Shown here in pieces: positions 23,531 to 31,050 of a stretch of DNA of 36,201 nucleotides (position 1 is the first letter of the stretch; every line of letters begins with the position of its first letter). This stretch comes from Candidatus Thalassarchaeum betae (lineage in GTDB: Archaea > Thermoplasmatota > Poseidoniia > Poseidoniales > Thalassarchaeaceae). The notes under the pieces were generated by a model. The model was not told the DNA's origin, did no database searches, and saw only the letters and a list, made by a program, of their open reading frames with translations. The translations under genes were made by a program, and so were the position numbers. The stretch is from the NCBI GenBank assembly GCA_022448665.1, contig JAKUUO010000016.1:1-36201 (forward strand), written 5' to 3'.

Positions 23531-24201
23531 GCGACTACCTCGGCAGTCCATGGCTCAGGTTGCATGGGTGCTCTGCCGAGTATTTCCTCGCAGTTCACGA
23601 GCAGAGCTTCTTCGATGCGGGCCATGTCGATGGCTCTGCCTTCGAGGTCGTGAGTGTATCCCAGTTGGGCGAGGCTGGTGTGGACGCCCGCTCTCATGCC
23701 GCAGCCCTCTAGGTCCTCTACCCGGGTGCCAGGTGTCTGGATGTTGATCGACATGCCGTGGCGGCTGACCCAGTGCAGGAACGAGAGCCCGATCGAGCAG
23801 ATCTTGTGCCCGTCGACCCAAGTGCCTTGCATGGAGGGGTCCTTGTAGGCCCCGATGCCACAGTCTGCGAACGCCTTGATGGCCCAGTCCTCCAGTCTGC
23901 CGATGATGGTTCGGATGCTCTGCTCCTCCAGCCCCCACTTCACTATCGGGTAAGCGACCAGTTGCCCGGGACCGTGCCAAGTGATGCCACCTCCACGGTC
24001 GGTGCGCACAGTAGGATAGCCATCGACCACGACGCCTTCGCGTATCGCCTTGGGTCCGACGGTGACGACTTCGGGGTGCTCGACCAGGATCAGGGTGTCG
24101 GGAATCTCGTCGGCGATTCTCTGCTGCTGCATCTCCTTCATCGCCTCGGCCATGACGTGATGCTCGACGACACCTGCTCGGAGGATTCTGATCTGATCCA
24201 T
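23527..24201 (-). CDS. lipB: Octanoyl-(acyl carrier protein):protein transferase LipB
   Basis: LipB transfers octanoate onto the lipoyl domain of E2 before LipA inserts sulfur. The 224-aa protein has the family motif DRGGGITWHGPGQLVAYPIV (about 68-87), Lys133 in DGHKICSIGLS and the acyl-thioester Cys167 in EGCGMRAGVHTS, forming the Cys/Lys pair. Both catalytic residues are present. Spacing is tight: the upstream lpdA stop lies 9 nt before the start, with a GAGGAGAG ribosome-binding element in the gap; the downstream aminotransferase overlaps by 4 nt. The octanoyl donor in an archaeon is uncertain since ACP-dependent fatty acid synthesis is usually missing. Confidence 0.94.
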   Translation of the reverse strand: MDQIRILRAGVVEHHVMAEAMKEMQQQRIADEIPDTLILVEHPEVVTVGPKAIREGVVVDGYPTVRTDRGGGITWHGPGQLVAYPIVKWGLEEQSIRTIIGRLEDWAIKAFADCGIGAYKDPSMQGTWVDGHKICSIGLSFLHWVSRHGMSINIQTPGTRVEDLEGCGMRAGVHTSLAQLGYTHDLEGRAIDMARIEEALLVNCEEILGRAPMQPEPWTAEVVA

Positions 24202-24210
24202 TCGCTCTCC

Positions 24211-25647
24211 TCAGGTGGTATGTATCGCTTGACCGAGAGTCTTCAGCACGCTCTCGTGGAACGCCTCAGTCATCGTCGGATGCGCGTGTACGGTATCCGC
24301 TACGTCCTCAAGCAGCGCACCCATCTCCAATGCGAGTATGAACTCCCCATGCAGTTCGGCCACATGGCTGCCGACGGCTTGGATTCCGAGAATGACGTGG
24401 TCCGATTCACGAGCCGTCACTCGGATGAAACCACCAGTCTTCTCAGCCTCGATACTCAGTGCTCGGCCGCTGGCAGCGAGTGGGAACTTGCCGACTATGA
24501 CTTGCTCGCCCCGCTCCTTCGCCTCGTCAGGTGTGAGCCCCACTGAGACGATCTCGGGCTCCGTGAAGATGATGGCAGGGATTGCTGCCTTGTCGAACTC
24601 GCGTGGGTGGCCTGCGATGATCTCGGCCACCATTTCCCCTTGTGCACTGGCCTTGTGGGCGAGCATGGGCTCGCCAGCGACATCACCGATGGCGTAGACG
24701 CTAGGGACTGAGGTCCGACACTGCCGGTCGATGCGGATGAAGCGCCCTGAGGCGTCCATGCGGACTCCCATGTTCTCCAATCCCCATCCCTTGGTATTGG
24801 GCTTGCGTCCGACGGTCACCAGAACCTTGTCGACCTTGACAGAGTGTTCCTCACCGTCCTTCTCGAAACTGAGCTGGACCTTGCGCGCAGCGCCCTTGCC
24901 CTTGATCCCCGTGCCTCGCGCGAGCGCATTGGTGTGGATCGTTACCTTGTGCTTCTTGAGCCAGATCTCCAACGGCTTGCGGATCTCCTTGTCCACGATG
25001 GCGAGAATACTGTCGAGACCCTCGACCACGGTCACCTCGGTGCCGAGCTTGGCAAGAGCGCATCCGAGTTCGAGTCCGATGTAGCCGCCCCCGACAATCG
25101 CTGCGCTCTTGGGCAATTTGTCGAGGTCGAGAGCGCCGGTCGAAGAGAGGATGAACTCCTCGTCGCATGGCATGAAGGGGAGGTCGATGTGACTGGAGCC
25201 CGTGGCGATGATGACATTCTCTGCTTCAATCTCCACAGGACCATCGGCGGTATCGACTGTGCAGTGCCTGGGGTCCTTGAAAGTGGCCCAGCCCTTGATG
25301 AGCTCGGCACCCGCGCCCTTCAGAAGTCCCTTCACCCCTAGGTTCAGGCGCTCGACAATCGCATCCTTCCACGACACCATCGCTGCCATGTCGACTTCGG
25401 GCGTGCCACTGACCGAGAGGCCCATATGGCCTCCGTCTGAAGAATGCTGCTGCAAGGCCTCGAAACGCTCTGCTGCGTGGATGAGGGCCTTGCTGGGGAT
25501 ACAACCGCGAATCAGACAGGTACCTCCCGCTCTGTCGGCCTCGACTATCACAGTGTCCAGACCTAGTTGGCCGGCCCTGATTGCGGCGACATAGCCGCCT
25601 GGGCCCGCGCCGACCACTAGGACCTGACATTTCCTGGACTCAACCAT
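24211..25647 (-). CDS. lpdA: Dihydrolipoamide dehydrogenase (E3)
   Basis: E3 reoxidises the dihydrolipoyl groups of E2, passing electrons through FAD to NAD+. The 478-aa protein has the N-terminal FAD site VVGAGPGGYVAAIRAGQLG (about 11-29), the redox disulfide Cys44/Cys49 in GGTCLIRGCIPSKAL, the NAD site IVGGGYIGLELGCALAKLG, the second FAD motif VYAIGDVAGEPMLAHKA, and the catalytic His456/Glu461 pair in HAHPTMTEAFH from the dimer partner. Nothing is missing. It follows the E2 gene by 8 nt, with a GAGGTGA element before the start, and precedes lipB by 9 nt. Confidence 0.96.
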   Translation of the reverse strand: MVESRKCQVLVVGAGPGGYVAAIRAGQLGLDTVIVEADRAGGTCLIRGCIPSKALIHAAERFEALQQHSSDGGHMGLSVSGTPEVDMAAMVSWKDAIVERLNLGVKGLLKGAGAELIKGWATFKDPRHCTVDTADGPVEIEAENVIIATGSSHIDLPFMPCDEEFILSSTGALDLDKLPKSAAIVGGGYIGLELGCALAKLGTEVTVVEGLDSILAIVDKEIRKPLEIWLKKHKVTIHTNALARGTGIKGKGAARKVQLSFEKDGEEHSVKVDKVLVTVGRKPNTKGWGLENMGVRMDASGRFIRIDRQCRTSVPSVYAIGDVAGEPMLAHKASAQGEMVAEIIAGHPREFDKAAIPAIIFTEPEIVSVGLTPDEAKERGEQVIVGKFPLAASGRALSIEAEKTGGFIRVTARESDHVILGIQAVGSHVAELHGEFILALEMGALLEDVADTVHAHPTMTEAFHESVLKTLGQAIHTT

Positions 25648-25655
25648 CTTTCACC

Positions 25656-26906
25656 TCACATGAAGATGAGCGCAGGGTTCTCCAGCATCCTCTTCAGGTG
25701 CTGTATCAGTGCTGCACCATCGGCACCGTCCACGACTCGATGGTCGAACGAGCTTGAGAGGTTCATGATTCTGCGGACGACTATCTGACCGTCTCGGACG
25801 ACCGGCATCTCGCGCGCCTTGTGGACACCGAGGATCGCTACCTCGGGATGATTGATGATTGGAGTGGCTCCTAGCCCCCCGTCGCGGCCAAGGCTGGTGA
25901 TGGTGAAGGTCGAGCCCGTCAGGTCGTCAAGGCTCGCCGTGCCGTCACGAGCAGCGCCGGCGACTCTCTGCATCTCTTCAGCCGCCTGCCAGGCATCCAT
26001 CGCCTCGACGTGCTTGACCACGGGTACGTACAGGCCGCGCTCGGTCTGCGTGGCTATTCCGATGTGGACTGCTCCGTGGCGCATCACCACTCCGGCTTGG
26101 TCATCGTAAATGGCGTTGCACTCCGGGTGGTCTGGCATTATCTTTGATAATGCGAGCATGATGAATGGGAGGTAGGTCAGCTTTGGTTGGGTAACGTCGC
26201 GCGATGCGTTGAGGGTCCGCCTCAGTGTCTCGAGTTCGGTGACATCAGCCTCCTCGAAGTAGGAGAAGTGCGCAATCCTCGTTTTGCTGATGGTCATCTG
26301 CTCGGCTATCTTCCTCCGCAGCCCGACTACCTTGACCTCGGTGATGTCTGTGCGTTCGGCGGATTGAGCCGCAGGTTCTGTTCCGGTCACCGAGCCATCC
26401 GCGGCGATGAACGCGTCGAGGTCGGCGTTACGAATCCTTCCTGATGGCCCGGAGCCGCTGATTTGGGCTATGTCGATGCCGGCCTCTCGGGCACGCCGTC
26501 GTAGGGCCGGGCTTGCCAGGGCCCTGCCGGAAGGCGCTGCGGGAGCCGGAGCGGGTTCTGGATCAGGTTCGGATGCAGGCTCTGTCTCAGGCTCCGGTTC
26601 TGGTTCCGAGGCGGCCTCCACCTCGGGCTCAGCCGCCGCTACGGGCTCGGCGGCGGGGGGCGTGTCTTCGGAGTCGAACTCCACCAGAGCGGAGCCGACT
26701 GCGATCATGTCACCGGCCTCACCGTTCAGAGAGCTGACCACACCGCTGACTGGAGAGGGAATGGTGACCGTCGCTTTGTCGGTCATGACGTCGACTATCG
26801 GATCGTCTTCCTTCACGGCGTCACCCACGCTGACGTGCCATTGGACGACTTCCCCCTCGACGACGCCCTCGCCGATGTCTGGCAGTTTGAACACGTGCAT
26901 CCCCAT
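25656..26906 (-). CDS. Dihydrolipoamide acyltransferase (E2) of a 2-oxoacid dehydrogenase
   Basis: E2 is the core of the complex, moving the acyl group from E1 to CoA. The 416-aa protein has one lipoyl domain (3-80; lipoyl-Lys44 in VMTDKATVT), a flexible linker (about 85-135) rich in Ala, Pro and Glu with EPEPEPETEPASEPDPEP-like repetition, a peripheral-subunit-binding domain (ASPALRRRAREAGIDIAQ through GRIRNADLDAFI, about 138-175), and the catalytic domain to the C-terminus with His389 and Asp393 in DHRVVDGADGA. I use ATG at 26906, preceded by GCAGGAGG; an upstream in-frame start at 26972 lies inside E1-beta and is not credible. Its position after branched-chain-type E1 genes suggests a branched-chain acyl substrate. 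Confidence 0.95.
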   Translation of the reverse strand: MGMHVFKLPDIGEGVVEGEVVQWHVSVGDAVKEDDPIVDVMTDKATVTIPSPVSGVVSSLNGEAGDMIAVGSALVEFDSEDTPPAAEPVAAAEPEVEAASEPEPEPETEPASEPDPEPAPAPAAPSGRALASPALRRRAREAGIDIAQISGSGPSGRIRNADLDAFIAADGSVTGTEPAAQSAERTDITEVKVVGLRRKIAEQMTISKTRIAHFSYFEEADVTELETLRRTLNASRDVTQPKLTYLPFIMLALSKIMPDHPECNAIYDDQAGVVMRHGAVHIGIATQTERGLYVPVVKHVEAMDAWQAAEEMQRVAGAARDGTASLDDLTGSTFTITSLGRDGGLGATPIINHPEVAILGVHKAREMPVVRDGQIVVRRIMNLSSSFDHRVVDGADGAALIQHLKRMLENPALIFM

Positions 26907-26908
26907 TC

Positions 26909-27925
26909 TCAGTCCTCCTGCGTCCTGCGTATCGCCGCGGTTATGCGAGCAGGTCCCGGCATGTAATCCCATTCAGTGGTGTGTGGGAACGGGGTGTCCC
27001 ACCCCGTGACCCTCTGGATAGGGCTCTCTAAGTGGTAGAAGCAGCGCTCTTGCACCGATGCGGCCATCTCGGCACCGAACCCACTGGTCTTAGGCGCCTC
27101 ATGAACAATTACGCATCTACCGGTCTTCTTGATTGAGTTGACGACTGCATCCCGGTCCCACGGCACCAGTGTCTGCAGGTCGATGAGGTCGCATGAGACT
27201 CCACTGTCACGAATCGCCTGCTCGCTGACGTGCACCATGGCCCCCCATGAAATCACGGTGCACTCGTCGCCCTCCATCGCCAGCCGAGCCTCGCCCAGAG
27301 GAACGGTGTAGTGTGATTGGGGGACCTCGGCCTCTGGATGGCCCTCCCAATTGAGGACGTTGTGAGGATCGCCGTAGAACGGGCCGCGATAGCATCTCTT
27401 GGGCTCGAAGAAGATGACGGGGTCGTTGCACTCGATGGCGCTTATGAGGAGTCCCTTGGCGTTGAACGGGGTCGAGCAGTACACCACTTTCAGGCCCGGT
27501 GTGTGGGTGAATTGGGCCTCTGGTGACTGTGAGTGGTGGTGCCCGCCCCTGATGCCTCCTCCGGCCGGGGTGCGCACAGTGACAGGAGCCCAGTACTGAC
27601 CGCCCGAGCGATGCCTGATCTTCGCCAACTCATTGACGATCTGGTCGTAGCCCGGGAAGATGTAGTCGGCGAACTGGATCTCAACGACCGGCCTCAGCCC
27701 GTTGATTCCCATTCCGAAGGCCGTCGCCATGATGCCGCCTTCCGAGAGCGGAGAGTCGAACACGCGGTGCGAGCCGTGCTTCTCCTGCAGCCCGTCAGTG
27801 GTCCTGAAGACGCCGCCGAAGTAGCCGACGTCCTGGCCGTAGACGATGACATCCTCGTCGCGCTCGAGCATGATGTCCAGAGCGCTGTTGAGGGACTGGA
27901 TCATGTTCATGTTCGGCATATTCAA
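26909..27925 (-). CDS. 2-oxoacid dehydrogenase E1 beta, branched-chain type
   Basis: E1-beta pairs with E1-alpha to form the thiamine-diphosphate decarboxylase of the complex. The 338-aa protein reads YGQDVGYFGGVFRTTDGLQ near the N-terminus, then EIQFADYIFPGYDQIVNE and YCSTPFNAKGLLISAIE with DPVIFFEPKRCYRG. These segments resemble branched-chain 2-oxoacid dehydrogenase beta subunits (the YFGGVFR and IFPGYDQIVNE signatures) more than pyruvate dehydrogenase. The C-terminal transketolase-like domain ends with EMAASVQERCFYHLESPIQRVTG-type sequence. Its start overlaps the E1-alpha stop by 4 nt and the E2 start lies 2 nt past its own stop. Confidence 0.94.
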   Translation of the reverse strand: MNMPNMNMIQSLNSALDIMLERDEDVIVYGQDVGYFGGVFRTTDGLQEKHGSHRVFDSPLSEGGIMATAFGMGINGLRPVVEIQFADYIFPGYDQIVNELAKIRHRSGGQYWAPVTVRTPAGGGIRGGHHHSQSPEAQFTHTPGLKVVYCSTPFNAKGLLISAIECNDPVIFFEPKRCYRGPFYGDPHNVLNWEGHPEAEVPQSHYTVPLGEARLAMEGDECTVISWGAMVHVSEQAIRDSGVSCDLIDLQTLVPWDRDAVVNSIKKTGRCVIVHEAPKTSGFGAEMAASVQERCFYHLESPIQRVTGWDTPFPHTTEWDYMPGPARITAAIRRTQED

Positions 27926-29157
27926 TCCTCTCTGGCCTCATCATACTGCTCCTTGAGGTGCCAAGGCATCTCTTCGTAGACTTCTGTGAAGATGGTTTCA
28001 GTCTCGGGATAGGGTCCGCTCGCCAGATCTCCGAACTTGACAGCTTCCTTGTATGCACTCATTACTTCACCGTCGATGCGTTCCTCGATCTCGGACTGCT
28101 GTTCCTCACTCCACTCGCCAATCTTGATCAGATGGTCCCTGAGTCTGTTGATAGGGTCGCCGCCTGGCCACTTGGTGTGCTCGTCACCCGATCGATAACG
28201 GCTCGGGTCATCGCTGCTGCTGTGCGCGCCGGCACGATATGTCAGCACCTCGACGTGAGTTGCTCCCTTGCCTGCCGCGGCGCGCTCGCGTGCCCACTTG
28301 GTGACTGCATAGAGGGCGAGAAAGTCGTTACCATCGACTCTGATCGAGGCCAGTCCGTAGGGCAGGCCTCGGGAACCGAATTCGTCACCTCCGGTGGCGA
28401 AGTTCACATGCGTGGAGATCGCCCATTGGTTGTTGACTAGGTTTAGGATGACAGGGGCCTTGTAGATGCTGGCGAAATTGAGGGCGTAGTGGTAGTCGCC
28501 CTCGGCGCTGGCACCGTCTCCTATCCAGGTGATGGTGACCTCGTCAAGCCCCTTGTACTGCGATGCCATAGCCACTCCGACAGCTTGGCTGAACTGAGTC
28601 CCGACCGGGCTTGAGATGGAGATGAACCGACCTTCCTTGTAGGAGTAGTGAACCGGCATCTGCCGACCCTTGATGTTGTCTTCGACGTTACCGATGCAGT
28701 GGCATATCATGCTGACCATGTCCCGCCCGCGTACGAACTGGGCACCCGGCTGTCTGTAGGAGGGAAAGATCCAGTCCTGCGTCTCGAGTGCCATCGTCTG
28801 TGCTATCGCGATGCACTCCTCGCCGAACGAGCGCATGTAGAACGAGAGCTTTCCAGTGCGCTGCATCTTCATCATGCGATCATCGAATATCCTGAGTCGG
28901 ACCATATGCTCCAGTCCTTGACGCAACTCGTCAGCACTGAGTTTCGGGTTCCAGTCTCCCGACGCCTTGTCGTCGTCGCCAAGCACCCTGACGAGCCCAT
29001 GTGCATGCGCTATGGTATCGTCCGCACTGCACTTCTTCGGATTGGGTCGCTTTAGGTCGCCGGGCTTCCAAGGCCACGGTTCGAAGGAAGCCTCGTCACC
29101 AGGTCTGAACGGAGCGGTTGGCACGTGAAGCGTCTTGTCTTTCTTCTTCCCCGCCAT
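27922..29157 (-). CDS. 2-oxoacid dehydrogenase E1 alpha, branched-chain type
   Basis: E1-alpha carries most of the thiamine diphosphate site. The 411-aa protein has the ThDP motif beginning WIGDGASAEGDYHYALNFAS and ending NLVNNQWAIST, with the GDG-to-NN spacing of the family. Other matches are FPSYRQPGAQFVRG, the phosphorylation-loop region RAGAHSSSDDPSRYR and SSPVGTQFSQAVGVAMA. The N-terminal 65 residues are Lys/Pro-rich and unlike the core. SSDDPSxYR is typical of branched-chain enzymes. A strong ribosome-binding element (GGAGAGGAGG, about 10 nt upstream) lies in the 22-nt gap after lipA, which suggests translation of an internal operon gene. The stop overlaps E1-beta by 4 nt. Confidence 0.94.
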   Translation of the reverse strand: MAGKKKDKTLHVPTAPFRPGDEASFEPWPWKPGDLKRPNPKKCSADDTIAHAHGLVRVLGDDDKASGDWNPKLSADELRQGLEHMVRLRIFDDRMMKMQRTGKLSFYMRSFGEECIAIAQTMALETQDWIFPSYRQPGAQFVRGRDMVSMICHCIGNVEDNIKGRQMPVHYSYKEGRFISISSPVGTQFSQAVGVAMASQYKGLDEVTITWIGDGASAEGDYHYALNFASIYKAPVILNLVNNQWAISTHVNFATGGDEFGSRGLPYGLASIRVDGNDFLALYAVTKWARERAAAGKGATHVEVLTYRAGAHSSSDDPSRYRSGDEHTKWPGGDPINRLRDHLIKIGEWSEEQQSEIEERIDGEVMSAYKEAVKFGDLASGPYPETETIFTEVYEEMPWHLKEQYDEARED

Positions 29158-29179
29158 GCCTACAACGCCTCCTCTCCAC

Positions 29180-30187
29180 TCATGATGTTTGACCCTCGGT
29201 CAGCACCGGCTCGCCGCCCTTGGCCTCCTCCCAGAGCAGCCCTGCTCTGTAACTGGAGCGGACGAGCGGCCCGCTCGCCACCGCCTTGAATCCCATATCG
29301 CGGGCTTTCCGATCCCACTCTGCGAACTGCCGCGGCTCGGGAAACCTCTCAACGGGCAGATGACGGTCTCCGGGCTGTAGGTACTGCCCTAGGGTAACCA
29401 TCTCCACTCCAGCCTCATACAGCATTCCCATGGCCTCGGTGACTTCCTCATCACTCTCTCCGAGGCCTACCATGATACTGGATTTGATACGTATGTCAGG
29501 TCGTAGCCGCCTCGCCTCAGTGAGGATCCTCAGAGACTGCTTGAACGAGGCCCTCGGGTCTCGGACCAGTGCATCGAGGCGCGGAACACACTCGACGTTG
29601 TGCGCGAAGACCCGTAGCGGCAGACCATCTAACAGCATGGCCAACGCCTCGAGGTCACCGTCTAGGTCGGAGCACAACAGCTCCAGTCCGACTTCGGGAC
29701 TGCGCTGGTTGACGGCGACGATGCAGTCGCGGTAGTGGCTGGCCCCGCCGTCGGGCAGGTCATCGCGGTTGACCACTGTGATTACAGCGTGGCTCAGCCC
29801 CATCCTCTCGACGGCCTCGGCCAGTTCGGTCGGCTCGTCAGCATCTAGCGGAGGAGGCGTCTTGACGGTGCCAACAGCGCAGAATCTGCAGCCGCGTGTG
29901 CAGACCTCGCCGGCGACCATGAATGTCGCAGTGCCTCTGCCCCAGCAGTCGTGTACGTTCGGGCACCGGGCCTCCTCGCAGACTGTGTGCAAACCATGCT
30001 CGTGGACGTTGGACCTAGTCTCGTTATAGCGAATCTGGGCGGCGCCAGTAGGCAGGGAGGTCCTGAACCATCCAGGCAGGCGCTTCCGCATCGCTCTGCG
30101 GCGCTCTCGGGCCGTGCCTCTGGGCACACCGCCGCAACCGCCGCCGAGAGCGGCTTCGGCATCGACGGTAGGGAGGCGCGTTGCCAT
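29180..30187 (-). CDS. lipA: Lipoyl synthase (radical SAM)
   Basis: LipA inserts two sulfur atoms into octanoyl-E2 to make the lipoyl cofactor. The 335-aa protein contains both iron-sulfur clusters: the auxiliary cluster ligands Cys70, Cys75 and Cys81 (HTVCEEARCPNVHDC) and the radical-SAM ligands Cys96, Cys100 and Cys103 (GEVCTRGCRFCAVG). The C-terminal RSSY motif with the serine ligand is present (VRSSYRAG). The first 32 residues, Ala/Gly/Arg-rich, extend past the usual start, and an ATG at 30091 (MRKRLPGWF) is an alternative. The ATG at 30187 is favoured because a TATA-like box is 28 nt upstream. It heads the operon with E1-alpha 22 nt downstream. Confidence 0.95.
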   Translation of the reverse strand: MATRLPTVDAEAALGGGCGGVPRGTARERRRAMRKRLPGWFRTSLPTGAAQIRYNETRSNVHEHGLHTVCEEARCPNVHDCWGRGTATFMVAGEVCTRGCRFCAVGTVKTPPPLDADEPTELAEAVERMGLSHAVITVVNRDDLPDGGASHYRDCIVAVNQRSPEVGLELLCSDLDGDLEALAMLLDGLPLRVFAHNVECVPRLDALVRDPRASFKQSLRILTEARRLRPDIRIKSSIMVGLGESDEEVTEAMGMLYEAGVEMVTLGQYLQPGDRHLPVERFPEPRQFAEWDRKARDMGFKAVASGPLVRSSYRAGLLWEEAKGGEPVLTEGQTS

Positions 30188-30211
30188 CGAGTGTGTCGGA
30201 CAAACGCTCGC

Positions 30212-30219
30212 CGTTAACC
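30212..30219 (-). promoter_or_regulatory. TATA-like box for the lipA operon
   Basis: On the minus strand GGTTAACG is centred about 28 nt upstream of the lipA ATG. It abuts the inverted repeat at 30220-30236, which would sit immediately upstream of the TATA box, where archaeal BRE and activator sites occur. Confidence 0.45.
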
Positions 30220-30236
30220 ATTCTCCTACGGAGAAT
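30220..30236. repeat. Perfect 7-3-7 inverted repeat upstream of lipA
   Basis: ATTCTCC and GGAGAAT are exact reverse complements around a TAC spacer. The repeat directly abuts the lipA TATA-like box on its upstream side, and lies 25 nt before the TATA-like box of the divergent SDR gene. That position fits a dimeric regulator's operator. Confidence 0.5.
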
Positions 30237-30260
30237 CAGCAGGCTTCTGTGGATACAACG

Positions 30261-30268
30261 GGTAATAT
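30261..30268 (+). promoter_or_regulatory. TATA-like box for the SDR-folB pair
   Basis: GGTAATAT is centred about 26 nt upstream of the ATG at 30291, the spacing expected for a leaderless start. The spacing to the other candidate ATG at 30285 is about 20 nt, which is short for an archaeal promoter. Confidence 0.35.
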
Positions 30269-30290
30269 CGGGAATGGCCCTCGGATGCTC

Positions 30291-31046
30291 ATGGACCGGG
30301 GCGCTGTGCTGGTGACGGGTGGAGCCAGGCGTATCGGCAGGGCAATCTCACTGCGTCTGGCGGCTGAAGGTTACTCGGTCGCCGTACACTACCGCAGTTC
30401 TGAGGACGATGCTGCAGAGGTCGTCGGACAGATCCACTCGGGAGGTGGCAGCGCCGTTGCCGTCCAAGCCGACCTCTCTGACGCCGAGGCTGCAGCATCT
30501 CTGGTCTCGCGGGCCAGCAGTTTGGGTCCGCTGTGTGGCCTCGTCAACAACGCATCCCTGTTCGCTCACGATGACATCGACAGCATCGACTCCGAGGGCT
30601 GGGACGCCCACATGGACGTCAACGCCAAGTCTCCGATGCTGCTGATTCGCTCTCTCAATCAGCATATTGACGACAATGGCAGGGCTTGCGTGGTTAATGT
30701 GCTGGACCAGAAGATAGCCGAACCTAATCCAGATCACCTCTCTTACACGGCCTCTCGTTATGCCCTGCTTGGGCTCACCGATGCACTCGCCAGAGGGCTC
30801 GCCCCCCGCATCAGGGTCAATGCCGTGGCACCCGGTCACACCCTGCCGAGCGAAGAACAGACCGAGGCCGGATTCTCTCGCGCCCAGTCAGAGTCCCCTC
30901 TCGGATACGGTCCTTCTCCAGAAGATGTCGCCGAGGCCGTATCCTACTTATTGGGCGCCAAGGCAGTTACCGGCCAGGTGCTGTTCGTGGACTCAGGAGA
31001 GAGGTTCCTCTCCCGCGTAAGGGATGTCCTGTTCGAGACGGAGTGA
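30291..31046 (+). CDS. Pteridine-reductase-like SDR (FolM/PTR1 group)
   Basis: The 251-aa protein is a short-chain dehydrogenase with NADPH-binding VTGGARRIGRAISLRLA; the TGxxRRIG form is characteristic of pteridine and dihydromonapterin reductases. NNAS and the segment NVLDQKIAEPNPDHLSYTAS follow, and VNAVAPGHTLPSEEQ and GQVLFVDSG close the fold. Asp139 and Tyr152 are spaced 13 residues apart, as Asp181 and Tyr194 are in PTR1. The usual lysine four residues after Tyr is Arg156 here (YTASR), which may affect activity. The ATG at 30291 fits the TATA-like box; 30285 is an alternative. folB follows after 4 nt. Likely role: reduction of dihydropterin or dihydrofolate. Confidence 0.82.
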   Translation: MDRGAVLVTGGARRIGRAISLRLAAEGYSVAVHYRSSEDDAAEVVGQIHSGGGSAVAVQADLSDAEAAASLVSRASSLGPLCGLVNNASLFAHDDIDSIDSEGWDAHMDVNAKSPMLLIRSLNQHIDDNGRACVVNVLDQKIAEPNPDHLSYTASRYALLGLTDALARGLAPRIRVNAVAPGHTLPSEEQTEAGFSRAQSESPLGYGPSPEDVAEAVSYLLGAKAVTGQVLFVDSGERFLSRVRDVLFETE

Positions 31047-31050
31047 GATC

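Noticed and set aside
26407..27009. Plus-strand 200-codon Ser/Gly-rich open frame
   Set aside because: It is the antisense shadow of the Ala/Pro/Glu-rich linker of E2; the repeated codons make the opposite strand open.
30114..30290. N-terminal extension of the SDR to 30114
   Set aside because: It overlaps the lipA coding start antisense and precedes the classic glycine-rich SDR N-terminus by over 55 residues; a TATA-like box lies within it.
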